Shown: one piece after another, positions 33,754-42,437 of the stretch
Layout: each line of letters begins with the position of its first letter
Numbering within the stretch: the stretch's first letter is position 1
Assembly (NCBI GenBank): GCA_023388995.1
Contig: JAEWFD010000034.1
Coordinates: 45,142-109,141, forward strand
DNA: 64,000 nt
Direction: 5' to 3'
Origin: Bacillota bacterium
GTDB lineage: Bacteria; Bacillota_I; Bacilli_A; Erysipelotrichales; Erysipelotrichaceae
Position numbers and translations under genes: made by a program
The notes under the pieces: generated by a model
The model's input: only the letters and a program-made list of their open reading frames with translations
Told to the model about the DNA's origin: nothing
Database searches by the model: none

Positions 33754-34877
33754 TTCTTATTCTCCTTTACTTCTCTTAATGCTTTTGCAATTTCCTGCAA
33801 TTCCTCTTTACTTGCAAGAGGCCGCGGATCAAATGACAGCATACCTTCATTGGCCTGATGATCACGCGTATAGATCGCTGGATCACGCTTAGCAAGAAGG
33901 GAAACAACCTGCTTTGCAGACAACCCATACTTCACTTCATCAAAAGCTACGCGCACGCGGTAAATTGCCCTGCCTGCTTCGTCTTGGATGATTCCGGCAC
34001 GCAAACCTTCAATGGTATTGATATCTGCTGTGAAGGCCTCCAATTCTTCTTTAGAAATCACACTGGATGGTCGTTCTACCACATAGCGCTCAATGGCTGT
34101 CACCAAACCCATGATATTTTCTTTGCCTATTTTCATCGCTCTGCCAATACCACGGTACTGGAGGCGCATATTCGTTGCTAATTGGGTTGTTCTGCATGCC
34201 ACAAAACCAGAGGTCGGACCGCAAATTGCTTTGGCCCCGCTGAAACAAACAAAATCCGGACCCATTGCAATATATTTCGTCAGATCTTCTTCTGCTGCCG
34301 CATCCACTATGACGGGGATATTGCGCTGTTTCGCAAATGCCACAACTTCTTCGACACCAACCATATTTTTCTGAACGCAATGGTGGCTTTTTACGTATAG
34401 GATCGCAGCTGTTTGATTTGAGATTGCTTCCTCGATATCATCCAAGTCACTTTTATTGGCATATCCTGCCTCCACAACAATCCCGCCGCCCAGTTCCACC
34501 ATGGTTGCAACCGGTGCTCCAAATTGTACATTATGACCCTTTAACACGATCACTTCCCGTTTCGGTTCCTTTTGGAGCGTTCTTTGGAATTGTTCTGCTT
34601 TTTTTCCGGACTTCCCGCAAATCAGTGAAGCCACCGAAAGGGCTATTCCCGCAGCGGCACTGGATGTCAGGCAGGCATCTTCGCAGCCCAGCAAAGAACC
34701 TACTTTCTTTCCGGCCCATGCAAGCAGATCGTCTACCACGACATAATTTTGGGCAGCCTCCACCATTGCTTGCCCTACTTCGTCAGAAATAGCGGAAACA
34801 CCAAGCTTTGTCATTCTCCCGGAAGCATTAATTACGCGCGGTAATCCCTGCTTGCTATAAATGTTCTTCATTTCCAT
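33750..34877 (-). CDS. dgaE: DgaE-like PLP-dependent D-glucosaminate-6-phosphate ammonia lyase
   Basis: A 375-residue enzyme of the SelA-like fold type I PLP family. In Salmonella DgaE removes ammonia from D-glucosaminate 6-phosphate to give the aldolase substrate. Motifs: RVINASGRMTKLGVSAIS at the N-terminus, LTSSAAAGIALSVAS for the phosphate-binding turn, VIVDAAAEEDL with the PLP-contacting Asp, and CFSGAKAICGPTSGF with the PLP lysine. The start is at 34877 or the in-frame ATG six bases later, inside the end of the metallohydrolase gene. The next gene is the aldolase, giving the expected two-step order. Confidence 0.88.
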   Translation of the reverse strand: MEMKNIYSKQGLPRVINASGRMTKLGVSAISDEVGQAMVEAAQNYVVVDDLLAWAGKKVGSLLGCEDACLTSSAAAGIALSVASLICGKSGKKAEQFQRTLQKEPKREVIVLKGHNVQFGAPVATMVELGGGIVVEAGYANKSDLDDIEEAISNQTAAILYVKSHHCVQKNMVGVEEVVAFAKQRNIPVIVDAAAEEDLTKYIAMGPDFVCFSGAKAICGPTSGFVACRTTQLATNMRLQYRGIGRAMKIGKENIMGLVTAIERYVVERPSSVISKEELEAFTADINTIEGLRAGIIQDEAGRAIYRVRVAFDEVKYGLSAKQVVSLLAKRDPAIYTRDHQANEGMLSFDPRPLASKEELQEIAKALREVKENKK

Positions 34878-35994
34878 ATGTTACCTCCATCCATTCTCCA
34901 TCTATCATAACAAATGATGGCACCACTTGTCGATGCAAGGTGATGCGATGCCCCTCGCTATCCAGGATTTCGGAAGTACGCTCTACTTCCCGAAACACTG
35001 TAAAATCAGCACATTTGCCTGCTTCTACACGTCCGTAATCCTTGAGCTGCAATGCATCAGCTGCACGACATGTATTCCATGCAATGACTTCATCTACATC
35101 ATACCCTAGTTCGATCATTTTACTCATGACATGCGCCAGGCTATAAACGGGGCCATGCAAATTTTTGGAGTAGAGGTCTGACCCTGCCATATCCGGTGCA
35201 AATCCATGTTCCTTTGCTTGCGCGGCTACGGTATAATCAAAGCTTGCAGAGCCATGTCCAACATCAAAAAGTACCCCTCGTTCGCGGGCTTGCTTCGCAG
35301 ATGTCCGAATCTTCCCATCCACAAAAAGACCGTTGCTCTTGCCATTGAAGCAATGTGTTACAATATCGCCTGCTTCCAGGCTGTCTAATATTTCATCCAG
35401 AGATGGCGGGTAATTGCCAACATGAACCATCAATGGTTTATGCACTTCTTTCTGGATTTCTTTTGCCCGCGTAAATGGTGTCTGCAGATCTTCCCCCATG
35501 ACACTGGCACTGGCTCGCAATTTCAACCCGACAATAAAATCCGGATATTGCCGTACAGCTGCTACTGCCTTCTTTAAATCAATATCATCGATACTACGTA
35601 GTTCATGCAGTGTCGTAAGCCCTACTTTGGAAATATTCAAAAAGGCTCGCACCTTTGTTTTTTGTTGACGCAGTTCATTCAAAAAGGCTTCTACCGTATC
35701 TGCTCCGCTGCTGCCGGCATCGATCAGCATCGTGACCCCGCTTTCCACACCGATGCGGTCAGGATTAACCGCTGCATTCCAAGCACCCTGAAAACAATGG
35801 ACATGAACATCAATCCAGCCGGCACTAATGCATTGTCCTTGCAAATCAAGCACTTCTGCTTGCGGATAATCTTTCGTCAAGTCCCGGTCAGACACTTCTC
35901 TAGTCCGCCCATCAACCACTAAAATAGAGACCAATTGGCGATGAAGAGTACTTGTTTGATCAACAAGTACTCCCTTTTTTAGAATTCGCTGCAT
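34855..35994 (-). CDS. amidohydrolase/deacetylase-family metallohydrolase
   Basis: A 379-residue member of the amidohydrolase superfamily, like EF_0838. I start it at the ATG 35992-35994 directly after the DUF4310 stop. Metal ligands are visible in WIDVHVHCFQ (HxH), MVHVGNYPPS, IVTHCFNGKSNG and MAGSDLYSKN, the last with the catalytic Asp. It may deacylate or open an amide-bearing precursor before the ammonia lyase, which is inference from the operon. It overlaps the DgaE-like gene by 23 bases, indicating coupled translation. Confidence 0.87.
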   Translation of the reverse strand: MQRILKKGVLVDQTSTLHRQLVSILVVDGRTREVSDRDLTKDYPQAEVLDLQGQCISAGWIDVHVHCFQGAWNAAVNPDRIGVESGVTMLIDAGSSGADTVEAFLNELRQQKTKVRAFLNISKVGLTTLHELRSIDDIDLKKAVAAVRQYPDFIVGLKLRASASVMGEDLQTPFTRAKEIQKEVHKPLMVHVGNYPPSLDEILDSLEAGDIVTHCFNGKSNGLFVDGKIRTSAKQARERGVLFDVGHGSASFDYTVAAQAKEHGFAPDMAGSDLYSKNLHGPVYSLAHVMSKMIELGYDVDEVIAWNTCRAADALQLKDYGRVEAGKCADFTVFREVERTSEILDSEGHRITLHRQVVPSFVMIDGEWMEVTYGNEEHL

Positions 35995-35995
35995 A

Positions 35996-36658
35996 CTAAC
36001 CACCAACAACGGGGTTGATGCCAAACAGAAGCAGAATTACTGCCGATGCCATTGCCCCCAGAATTGCTCCGCCGACAATTGGTTTATGATAATAGTAGAA
36101 TAAAGCAGCACCAATGGTAGCTCCGACACCGCAAGGAATGCTGTAGGAAATAGCGCTGATTAAGACCAGAGGACCCAAAGCTTCGCCGGTTTTATTGCCT
36201 GCACCCATCATAATAGCAGTTGCTCCAACCGGAGCGCTTTCCGGTGCCAGCTTGCGAATCGCAATAATAATGCAGCCAATTAAGATCCCTACTGTAAGAC
36301 CCGTAATCAATGCCAACCCAAAGTTGTAAACCAAGTGATCCATTCCCATCGACAGCAGCAAGGCTGGAATCCCAACTCCGACTCCCGTCATCATCGAACC
36401 GCCGATATCCAGAATACCCACAAGCGGGCCTTCCAAGATACGGGCAATCAGGAATGCCGAGGAGAAGGATGCGGCAGATGTGAAGTCACCGGTTTCCAAT
36501 CCCACTTTCAGCATTTCTGCCTGGGCAATCTCATTGGTTAAGCCGGTGCCATGCGTAAAGTACATGGATGTTGCTCCGAAGATGGCTGCTGCCGCTAATC
36601 CCAGCAGCAGAATAAAGGCAACATCTTTCATTAAAAATTGTTCAAATTTAGCTTTCAT
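35996..36658 (-). CDS. DUF4310 family membrane protein
   Basis: A 220-residue membrane protein with about six hydrophobic segments rich in glycine and alanine (for example FILLLGLAAAAIFGATSMYF, GGSMMTGVGVGIPALLLSMG, VGATAIMMGAGNKTGEALG). It matches the DUF4310 family that is always found with DUF4311 and DUF4312 proteins in this gene set. Together with the DUF4311 protein it is the best candidate for the uptake route of the sugar acid. GAAAGAGGTAACGACT precedes the ATG. No transport mechanism is established. Confidence 0.85.
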   Translation of the reverse strand: MKAKFEQFLMKDVAFILLLGLAAAAIFGATSMYFTHGTGLTNEIAQAEMLKVGLETGDFTSAASFSSAFLIARILEGPLVGILDIGGSMMTGVGVGIPALLLSMGMDHLVYNFGLALITGLTVGILIGCIIIAIRKLAPESAPVGATAIMMGAGNKTGEALGPLVLISAISYSIPCGVGATIGAALFYYYHKPIVGGAILGAMASAVILLLFGINPVVGG

Positions 36659-36673
36659 AGTCGTTACCTCTTT

Positions 36674-37399
36674 CTATCCAAACATGCCCAAAACTTTAGT
36701 ATGGAACCCACGGAAATATGCAATCAGCAGAATCATAATGACTACAATTGCAATCAATGACTGGGTTGTTTTATTCTTGTAGCCTTTTTCTTCTGCGGTA
36801 TTTCCAATCAGAATACCGAAGATAATGCCAGGCAAGCTGTTTCCTGAGATCAACATCATAACCCCTGCCAATGCGACCGACCACATTCCCGTCACTTTGC
36901 CGGAATCCAGTGCTGCCCATAAGAAGAGGAGCGGCATGATCAAGTTCAGCATATTGTTGGCTGCCGGGCTCAAAATACTGCGGGCAACCGTTGCGATCGG
37001 AACCGGAACCAATGCTGATGCGGTATTTAATAAGGTAAAGACAATTGCTCCGACAACAGCGCCGGCAATCATCATGGGAAGCGGGCTTTGCATCTGTTCT
37101 TTTTTGCCGCCCAAAGTTACTATACCTGCCGCCCAGTTTGGTACAATACGATGCAGCACATCTTGTGTCAAGGCACCCGTACCAAGTACCGCAGCTGCGG
37201 AAGTGATGAAAAAGCCAAGTCCGAAACTGAAATGGGAAATTGGCTCCCCATTGCATGCATTCATTTCCCCCAGTGTGCGAAATGCTCCCATCCCCTGAAG
37301 CTTTGGTGCATGAAACATTCGTGCTGCTCCTGCTGCGATGGCCCCGCCACCTAAAGCACCGATGATCATGGATTTGAAAATAATGACTGCGTCTACCAT
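36674..37399 (-). CDS. DUF4311 family membrane protein
   Basis: A 241-residue membrane protein with about seven hydrophobic spans. The blocks IGALGGGAIAAGAARMFHAP, GEMNACNGEPISHFSFG, and FRTLGEM are typical of the family. A central loop after GNSLPGIIFGILIG leads to a charged ending. Like the DUF4310 protein encoded 15 bases downstream, it appears in this operon type without any conventional PTS IIC or ABC permease, so the pair may form a transporter. AAGGAGGAAGAGTT precedes the ATG. Confidence 0.85.
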   Translation of the reverse strand: MVDAVIIFKSMIIGALGGGAIAAGAARMFHAPKLQGMGAFRTLGEMNACNGEPISHFSFGLGFFITSAAAVLGTGALTQDVLHRIVPNWAAGIVTLGGKKEQMQSPLPMMIAGAVVGAIVFTLLNTASALVPVPIATVARSILSPAANNMLNLIMPLLFLWAALDSGKVTGMWSVALAGVMMLISGNSLPGIIFGILIGNTAEEKGYKNKTTQSLIAIVVIMILLIAYFRGFHTKVLGMFG

Positions 37400-37411
37400 A
37401 ACTCTTCCTCC

Positions 37412-37693
37412 TTATAATGTGATATATTTGATTAACACTTCCACATCCAAGACGACATGATATCGTCTTTTTGTCCGTTTCATAAATACGAACAGGAATG
37501 CTTCCGTTGTTTCATCCACGCGCAATTCTTTCACTTCTGCTTGATTTGGAATCATATGCACAATCGGGTCCTCAATCTTCTTGACAACCAAGGATCGCAA
37601 TTCCATGAAAGCACGCTCAACAGCTTCTTGTTTGGTTTCCCCGCTTCCGCGCAGTTCAAATCGTTCCTTTTTCTCCAAAAGCTGATTATTCAT
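37412..37693 (-). CDS. DUF4312 family protein
   Basis: A 93-residue soluble protein. The pattern RFELRGSGETKQEAVERAFM followed by ELRSLVVKKIEDPIVHMIP, and KRRYHVVLDVEVLIKYITL at the end, is the DUF4312 family. Its size and alternating strand-helix composition recall small regulatory or carrier subunits. It overlaps the SFCGS gene by eight bases and is spaced 12 bases before DUF4311. Function is unknown, but the strict co-occurrence suggests a part of the transporter or its control. Confidence 0.83.
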   Translation of the reverse strand: MNNQLLEKKERFELRGSGETKQEAVERAFMELRSLVVKKIEDPIVHMIPNQAEVKELRVDETTEAFLFVFMKRTKRRYHVVLDVEVLIKYITL

Positions 37694-38048
37694 GATGGAG
37701 TTCCAAATACTTCAGCGTGAGCTTTTCCCCCAATTCCTCGGTATCCATAAAGCCAAAGCCCAATACCTGATACCCTTCCTTTACTGCATTGACACCTGCC
37801 TCCACAGTACGCAGATGATGCACTGCCTTATAGCCGTACTTGGTTTGGGCTGTAATGGCACCTGCTCCTCCTGATCCGCAAAAGCTGATGCCCAAGTCGG
37901 CATGTTCTGCTTGCATGACATCACCCAGCTTCATATCTGCGGCCATGCCCGGCACTACAATCGCAATTCCGCCAGCTTTCTCAATTCCCCTGGCTACGTT
38001 TTGACCTTTCCCCATTCGGTGTCCGATCACAATTTTAGGTTTACTCAT
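37686..38048 (-). CDS. SFCGS-motif glycine-rich protein
   Basis: A 120-residue protein starting at ATG 38046-38048 (SKPKIVIGHRMGKGQ). The defining motif ISFCGSGGAGAI lies near residue 62, with a cysteine in a glycine-rich loop that looks like a phosphate-binding or phosphocysteine site similar to PTS IIB proteins. That analogy is inference. It belongs to the set conserved with DUF4310-4312. The start overlaps the stop of the PRD protein gene by eight bases. Confidence 0.85.
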   Translation of the reverse strand: MSKPKIVIGHRMGKGQNVARGIEKAGGIAIVVPGMAADMKLGDVMQAEHADLGISFCGSGGAGAITAQTKYGYKAVHHLRTVEAGVNAVKEGYQVLGFGFMDTEELGEKLTLKYLELHHE

Positions 38049-38400
38049 GGTTCTCATTCCTTTCTTCAACTAGTTTTTCCATGTAGATTAAAAGCAGAAA
38101 TTCCTCGAATTCAGTTATCGCAAATGCGCGTATTGCGCTGAGCTGCATCTTCAATGCCCGTGCTGCTTCCTTTGCTTCCGATGATGCCTGAAATTGCTCA
38201 TCACATTCCAGCTCATTTTGTTCATTGTGGTCAAGCCGAGCAAATAACGATATAAAGTGATTCCAGAAGACCGCAGCTTGCTCTGTCTGCAAATGAAGAT
38301 GAAAGTCATGCAGTATCTTCTCAATCACATGTATTTCCTTTTCATATTGGTCCATGCCGGGTACCAGTTCCAGCAATTGTTTCATTTCATGACTTTCCAT
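38041..38400 (-). CDS. PRD-domain protein (EF_0829-like)
   Basis: A 119-residue helical protein starting at ATG 38398-38400 after AGGAGGATCTCT. Its length and position match the PRD-domain protein of the same gene set (EF_0829-like). His33, His35 and His48 or His56 are candidate phosphorylation sites in helices (HDFHLHLQTEQAAVFWNHF). It has no DNA-binding domain and may modulate the large regulator encoded just upstream, whose end it overlaps by 14 bases. Confidence 0.72.
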   Translation of the reverse strand: MESHEMKQLLELVPGMDQYEKEIHVIEKILHDFHLHLQTEQAAVFWNHFISLFARLDHNEQNELECDEQFQASSEAKEAARALKMQLSAIRAFAITEFEEFLLLIYMEKLVEERNENHE

Positions 38401-40282
38401 AGAGATCCTCCTGTAAGATATATAAATAAAAGGCATAGCGCTCCGAGATGGATATGGTGACCAGCAAAGATTCTTCCACCATCCGGAAATATTTCTCGAT
38501 TAATGCAAATACTTTGGGATGTTGCTGCTGAATCGCCTGATAAGCGTCCTCCACATCATCTTCGGCACAACCTTCCTGATACCAACGCGGAATAGCCAAG
38601 ACCAGATGGATGGTCAAGCCAAGGATTTGATCTTGATCCATTTGGTATTCGGGAGGCAGTTTTGCTACATATTCGAGCAATGCCATAATCAAGGCACTCA
38701 CTTGCTGCGATGCATCTTTCATCAGCTGCTGTTCGAGGGGTTGGCAGCCATCTTTCTTTTGATAAGATACTTTGCTGCTGAAACTAACTTCCTCGCTGGC
38801 AGGGAAAGGAATCTTGTCCAGCAGTTTTCCATAATGCAGAAACTCCTGAATACGCTGAATATCCTGCAAGGATAACACTGGTGAGATCTTAACAACCGGA
38901 TATTTCGTTTTCAGCGAAATCGTACTGATGATAAAATCGATCTCCAAATGATTATCCACAGTCTCAATTTGATAAACAGACATGGAATCGACAATATGCA
39001 AATTGGGAAATACATGCCTGATTCTGGTTGCCAGCAAATTCGACAGCCCTTTTCCGGTTGCACAGACAAGTAAAATTCGGTGTTTCAAAGATTCCTTATG
39101 CTGTACATTTTTATAGAGATAAATGGCAATATAGGTAATCTCATTTTCTGAGAGCGGTGTTTGCATATATTGATCAAAAAGCAAGCGCAGCTGCTTTGCT
39201 AGTTCATAAAACGTTGGGTACTCCTGCCGCACTTGCTGGAGAATAGGGCTGTATTCTTCCATCTCCTGCTGCCGTCCATGATATTGCTGCAAATGCTGAA
39301 ACAAATCCTGATACAGCATTTTCAAGTCAAAGACCAGCGTACTTTGTGCTTCAAGCTGATTGAGCATTGTATGAATCGCATCCGACAGCTGATCATTGCG
39401 TTCATTCGGCTTGCTGCGGATATACATGCGATATTCCTGCATCATGATTCCATACCCGCAAATTTCTTCAGGGATTGCATGTTCATAACCGAGCTGCACT
39501 AATATATCCTTGCTGTAGGCCAATTCCAATGGTGTCAGTTCTTCTGATTCTATAGTGGTTAAAAGCTGCTGATTGCGGATTCGGATCTTCATTACCATGC
39601 TGTATGCCAGAATCGCCAGGAATGCACTATTGGAAATCCAGACGTCATATAATGCATTTTGCTTTTTTATGGTATTGCTGATGTGTTCAATTGCTTGCAG
39701 ATCCATTTGGTCTTTCCAGCTTCCCGGAAGAAGAACATACCAATCTTCAGAAGCATAGCTCCCCTTAAACAGCGCCGCTAAGATCCGAACAGCAAGTTTG
39801 CGGATAGCCAGTTCTTCACCTTCCAATATGAATCCTTGTCCGATTACAGCCTTTATTTTCACATCTTCATAGAGCATGGCATCCGTTTCCTGAATATCAC
39901 GAAGAATGGTAGAGCGGCTGACATACAAATATTCGGCTAACTCATCCGCACTGACCGGCTGTGCCTGCATCACTAAATACAGAAAGAGATTCCGCCTTCT
40001 TCCTTCATCACTCAGATAGTCACACTCTGCCTGCATGCGCTGCTGTTCTTTCAGCAAGAATTCCATGACCTGACTTTTTATATGGGCCGGAATATAGAGT
40101 CCGCTCTTGCTGGCTGTTTTGATGGACCATTGCATCGCGCGCAAAGAATTGCGAAGATCTTGCAGATCATAGCGAATCGTACGTTCACTTTTGCGGAGTT
40201 TTTGGGCGATGGTCGCGATAGATACCGGCAGGGTACTATTTGCCAGGATAGTTAAAATTTCAAATTGCCTTCTGCTGATCAT
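38387..40282 (-). CDS. BglG/MtlR-family PRD transcriptional regulator
   Basis: A 631-residue modular regulator. Residues 1-65 are a DeoR-like helix-turn-helix (RRQFEILTILANS, then KSERTIRYDLQDLRNSL). Residues about 80-170 form a second, Mga-like helix-turn-helix (ELAEYLYVSRSTILRDIQET). Two PRD domains follow at about 180-290 and 295-395, the second ending ENEITYIAIYLYKNVQH. Residues about 403-490 are a PTS IIB-like domain (RILLVCATGKGLSN with the Cys-containing loop). The C-terminal 130 residues are a degenerate IIA or PRD-like region. It would switch the operon on in response to phosphorylation, replacing the sigma-54 activator DgaR of Salmonella. Confidence 0.88.
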   Translation of the reverse strand: MISRRQFEILTILANSTLPVSIATIAQKLRKSERTIRYDLQDLRNSLRAMQWSIKTASKSGLYIPAHIKSQVMEFLLKEQQRMQAECDYLSDEGRRRNLFLYLVMQAQPVSADELAEYLYVSRSTILRDIQETDAMLYEDVKIKAVIGQGFILEGEELAIRKLAVRILAALFKGSYASEDWYVLLPGSWKDQMDLQAIEHISNTIKKQNALYDVWISNSAFLAILAYSMVMKIRIRNQQLLTTIESEELTPLELAYSKDILVQLGYEHAIPEEICGYGIMMQEYRMYIRSKPNERNDQLSDAIHTMLNQLEAQSTLVFDLKMLYQDLFQHLQQYHGRQQEMEEYSPILQQVRQEYPTFYELAKQLRLLFDQYMQTPLSENEITYIAIYLYKNVQHKESLKHRILLVCATGKGLSNLLATRIRHVFPNLHIVDSMSVYQIETVDNHLEIDFIISTISLKTKYPVVKISPVLSLQDIQRIQEFLHYGKLLDKIPFPASEEVSFSSKVSYQKKDGCQPLEQQLMKDASQQVSALIMALLEYVAKLPPEYQMDQDQILGLTIHLVLAIPRWYQEGCAEDDVEDAYQAIQQQHPKVFALIEKYFRMVEESLLVTISISERYAFYLYILQEDLYGKS

Positions 40283-40387
40283 GGGATCCCTCCCCCATTT
40301 CCTATACCAAGTGTATCCAACCTAGTAACATTTGTTAAGATCTTTCTCTTGCAATTTCACTTTATTTTTTTGCACTTTTGAGATTCA

Positions 40388-40430
40388 TAAAAAAACTTTC
40401 TCAGCAGCGAGGTGCTGCTTCGAGAAAGTT
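40388..40430 (-). terminator. terminator of the nucleotidyltransferase gene
   Basis: On the minus strand AACTTTCTC-GAAGCAGC pairs with GCTGCTGAGAAAGTT across a CACCTC loop, followed by T residues. It separates this gene from the sugar-acid operon. Confidence 0.88.
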
Positions 40431-40439
40431 CTGATCTCT

Positions 40440-41276
40440 TTATGATTGTATCACAGTATGATTGCGGAGAATAAAATTCCTGGTGCGGGCACTTTCCTCT
40501 GCCGGATAGCTGCACTCCAGCTGATTCCCGACTTCGATTGCTACCAAATCAAATACATCCATGGCATGAATCAGTGCTGTCCAAATAACTTCCTGCTCTC
40601 CAGCTGGATATGTTTGCAAAAGAGCATCCCACAAAGGTTTGCTTAAGTAACGTTGCAAGTGTTTGCCATGCTTTCCTGCATTGCAGCCAAATTGCGTATC
40701 AAAGCCTACCTTCCAAATCAGCATTTGAATTAACTCCTTACGTACAAATAGATTAAAGTTTTCCAATGCATAGAGAAGCTCCTCTCGCCACAGCCCTTTG
40801 GCAATATAGGTTGCTACCCACCAAAATTCGTTGCAACATGCTTCATATTCTTCTTTGCTTGGTTTTTTAATCAAATAATCTTCTTCACTGGCAATGACCG
40901 GTTCAAATTGATGATCCTTGTCCAACCACAGCACTGTCAAGCTATCTTCATAATAATGCGTTTGTGCATAAGAGGATTCCATCAGCTTCAAGTCAATGCG
41001 GTTGCCATCTTTATATTGCATTAAATACACATAGGTACCCGGGTCAACCGGCTTTGGTTCCTGCATAATGACGATATCCCCAAAGTATGGTATCCATCCC
41101 TTATCCAGAATGTAAGGTTCCATCTTCTTTACAACAAATACCACATCAAAATCTTGATAAGCATCTTTAATCGCATTGGGGTTGGCGCGTGATCCGTTCA
41201 GATACACTGCCCGGATATTCTCATCCTGTTTGGCAAAGGTAAGAATTCGTGCTTTCATTTCTTCCGCTGATCTCAT
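40440..41276 (-). CDS. aminoglycoside 6-adenylyltransferase-like (ANT(6)/AadE family)
   Basis: A 278-residue nucleotidyltransferase starting at ATG 41274-41276 after GAGGTGATAAGA. The active-site block YLNGSRANPNAIKDAYQDFD followed by VVFVV gives the G-S-R and D-x-D metal ligands, DRIDLKL-like NRIDLKL the third acidic residue. FFDTQFG-like FDTQFGCNAGKHGKHLQRYL is the signature helix region of ANT(6). ANT(6) enzymes inactivate streptomycin with ATP; chromosomal members vary, so resistance is not certain. It stands alone with its own terminator. Confidence 0.87.
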   Translation of the reverse strand: MRSAEEMKARILTFAKQDENIRAVYLNGSRANPNAIKDAYQDFDVVFVVKKMEPYILDKGWIPYFGDIVIMQEPKPVDPGTYVYLMQYKDGNRIDLKLMESSYAQTHYYEDSLTVLWLDKDHQFEPVIASEEDYLIKKPSKEEYEACCNEFWWVATYIAKGLWREELLYALENFNLFVRKELIQMLIWKVGFDTQFGCNAGKHGKHLQRYLSKPLWDALLQTYPAGEQEVIWTALIHAMDVFDLVAIEVGNQLECSYPAEESARTRNFILRNHTVIQS

Positions 41277-41370
41277 TCTTATCACCTCTATTCTAGTGTA
41301 TACCAATGATGTCTAGTTGAAAAGAAAAAGAAGTTTATTCATTCGCAAAGAACGTAAAACTTCTATCCGC

Positions 41371-41562
41371 TTATTTTATCACTAATTCGTATTGATATGA
41401 CGCATAAATCAAATCAGTCATCTCTTTGCGAAACCTGCTTGTTATCACAACTTGGAATCCGCATTTTTCCATGACCCGATTGGATCCGCTGTTTTCCTGT
41501 GCTACCGTGCTTATGATCGTATGTGCACCAATCAACGCTTCAATCTTTTCAATATTTGCTAT
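41371..41562 (-). pseudogene. 3' remnant of a GNAT acetyltransferase gene
   Basis: The minus-strand frame from about 41562 to the TAA at 41371-41373 reads IEKIEALIGAHTIISTVAQ, ENSGSNRVMEKCGFQ and TDLIYASYQYELVIK. AQENSGSNRVMEKCGF is the acetyl-CoA-binding A/B region of a GNAT fold. The frame is closed by TGA at 41563-41565 on its 5' side and has no start or ribosome site. About two thirds of the gene is missing, so it is a fragment. Confidence 0.65.
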
Positions 41563-41580
41563 TCACTTGCTTCCAGCATG

Positions 41581-41610
41581 AAAAAAGCAAGGTGCTCTAC
41601 CCTGCTTCAT
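41581..41610 (-). terminator. terminator of the DUF4870-like gene
   Basis: On the minus strand AAGCAGGGT and ACCTTGCTT pair with one mismatch and are followed by six T residues, 17 bases after the stop codon. Confidence 0.75.
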
Positions 41611-41626
41611 AGCATAAATACTATTA

Positions 41627-41959
41627 CTACCTTAATATTGTAAATCCTCCGATAACCGGCAATTCCACAGCTTTGCCCCCAAAGCCATTCAAGAAGCCAA
41701 GAACTACCAAGACTAGCACCGCAAGTCCCCACAATGGCGCAAGCATCCAGCCAAGCAGCGGAATAAATCCCAGCACCACATTTCCTGCAATCGCAACGAG
41801 AAGCAAGATCAACCCTTGATTTGCATGAAATTTCGCATATTTAGAATCCGGACATGCAATCAATGGCAAGAAAAATAACAAGTATGCCAATCCAGCCATC
41901 GTTTTGTTTTTTTCAATATCATCAGTCGTATACAGTTCTTTTGTTTCTATCATGTTCAT
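41627..41959 (-). CDS. DUF4870/Tic20-like membrane protein
   Basis: A 110-residue membrane protein of three or four spans. KTMAGLAYLLFFLPLI and SKYAKFHANQGLILLLVA (the F-H-x-N-Q-G motif) are diagnostic for this family. The C-terminal VLGFLNGFGGKAVELPVIGG completes it. Function is unknown; such proteins are widely distributed in Gram-positive bacteria. AAGGGAGAGATGAAC precedes the ATG at 41957-41959. It is monocistronic with a terminator. Confidence 0.88.
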   Translation of the reverse strand: MNMIETKELYTTDDIEKNKTMAGLAYLLFFLPLIACPDSKYAKFHANQGLILLLVAIAGNVVLGFIPLLGWMLAPLWGLAVLVLVVLGFLNGFGGKAVELPVIGGFTILR

Positions 41960-42236
41960 CTCTCCCTTACATGAGTGTAATGCAATAGCAGCCTAGCTTT
42001 CATATATCCTCACTAAACAAGTATTTCGGAATGCTGACAGCCTAAGCAATCTATCTGTTTTCATTATACGGAGGACTCTTCATAATGTGCAAGTTACATG
42101 CTCAAAAGTCTTTCGCAAATCACAAAATGAATCATTAATCCTTCGCAGCCTCTTTTCTTTCAACCGTATGATTTAGCGGATATAAACAAAAAAAGATCAT
42201 ATACCCACAATATGCGGTTATACAATCTTAATTTCT

Positions 42237-42437
42237 CTATTGCTTGTTTTTTCTATCTCTGTATATCAAATATAGCAAGATAAGGAATGCTGCCAGAAGA
42301 AACAATGCTTTCTGCAGCGGTGTTCCATCATGAAAATAAGTGCCTGGATCTTTGCCGAATATCAGGGCAAAGCAAAACCAGAATAGCAGATAGTATGCAA
42401 TGAATATTAAATTCTTTTTCAGCTTCAACCACATCAC
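42237..42437 (-). CDS. small two-span membrane protein, 66 residues
   Basis: MMWLKLKKNLIFIAYYLLFW starts the first span and ALFLLAAFLILLYLIYRDRK is the second, separated by FGKDPGTYFHDGTPLQ. The start overlaps the autolysin stop by four bases (ATGA). No family is recognised. Its coupling to the autolysin gene suggests a role in the same envelope process, but this is inference only. Confidence 0.65.
   Translation of the reverse strand: MMWLKLKKNLIFIAYYLLFWFCFALIFGKDPGTYFHDGTPLQKALFLLAAFLILLYLIYRDRKNKQ

Noticed and set aside
41452..41643. Rightward 63-codon frame over the GNAT remnant
   Set aside because: The minus strand carries clear GNAT motifs here, so this frame is incidental.
41960..42236. 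Possible regulatory RNA in the gap beside the DUF4870-like gene
   Set aside because: Only a weak hairpin near 42188-42215 that may terminate the 66-residue gene's transcript; no conserved riboswitch motif was seen.
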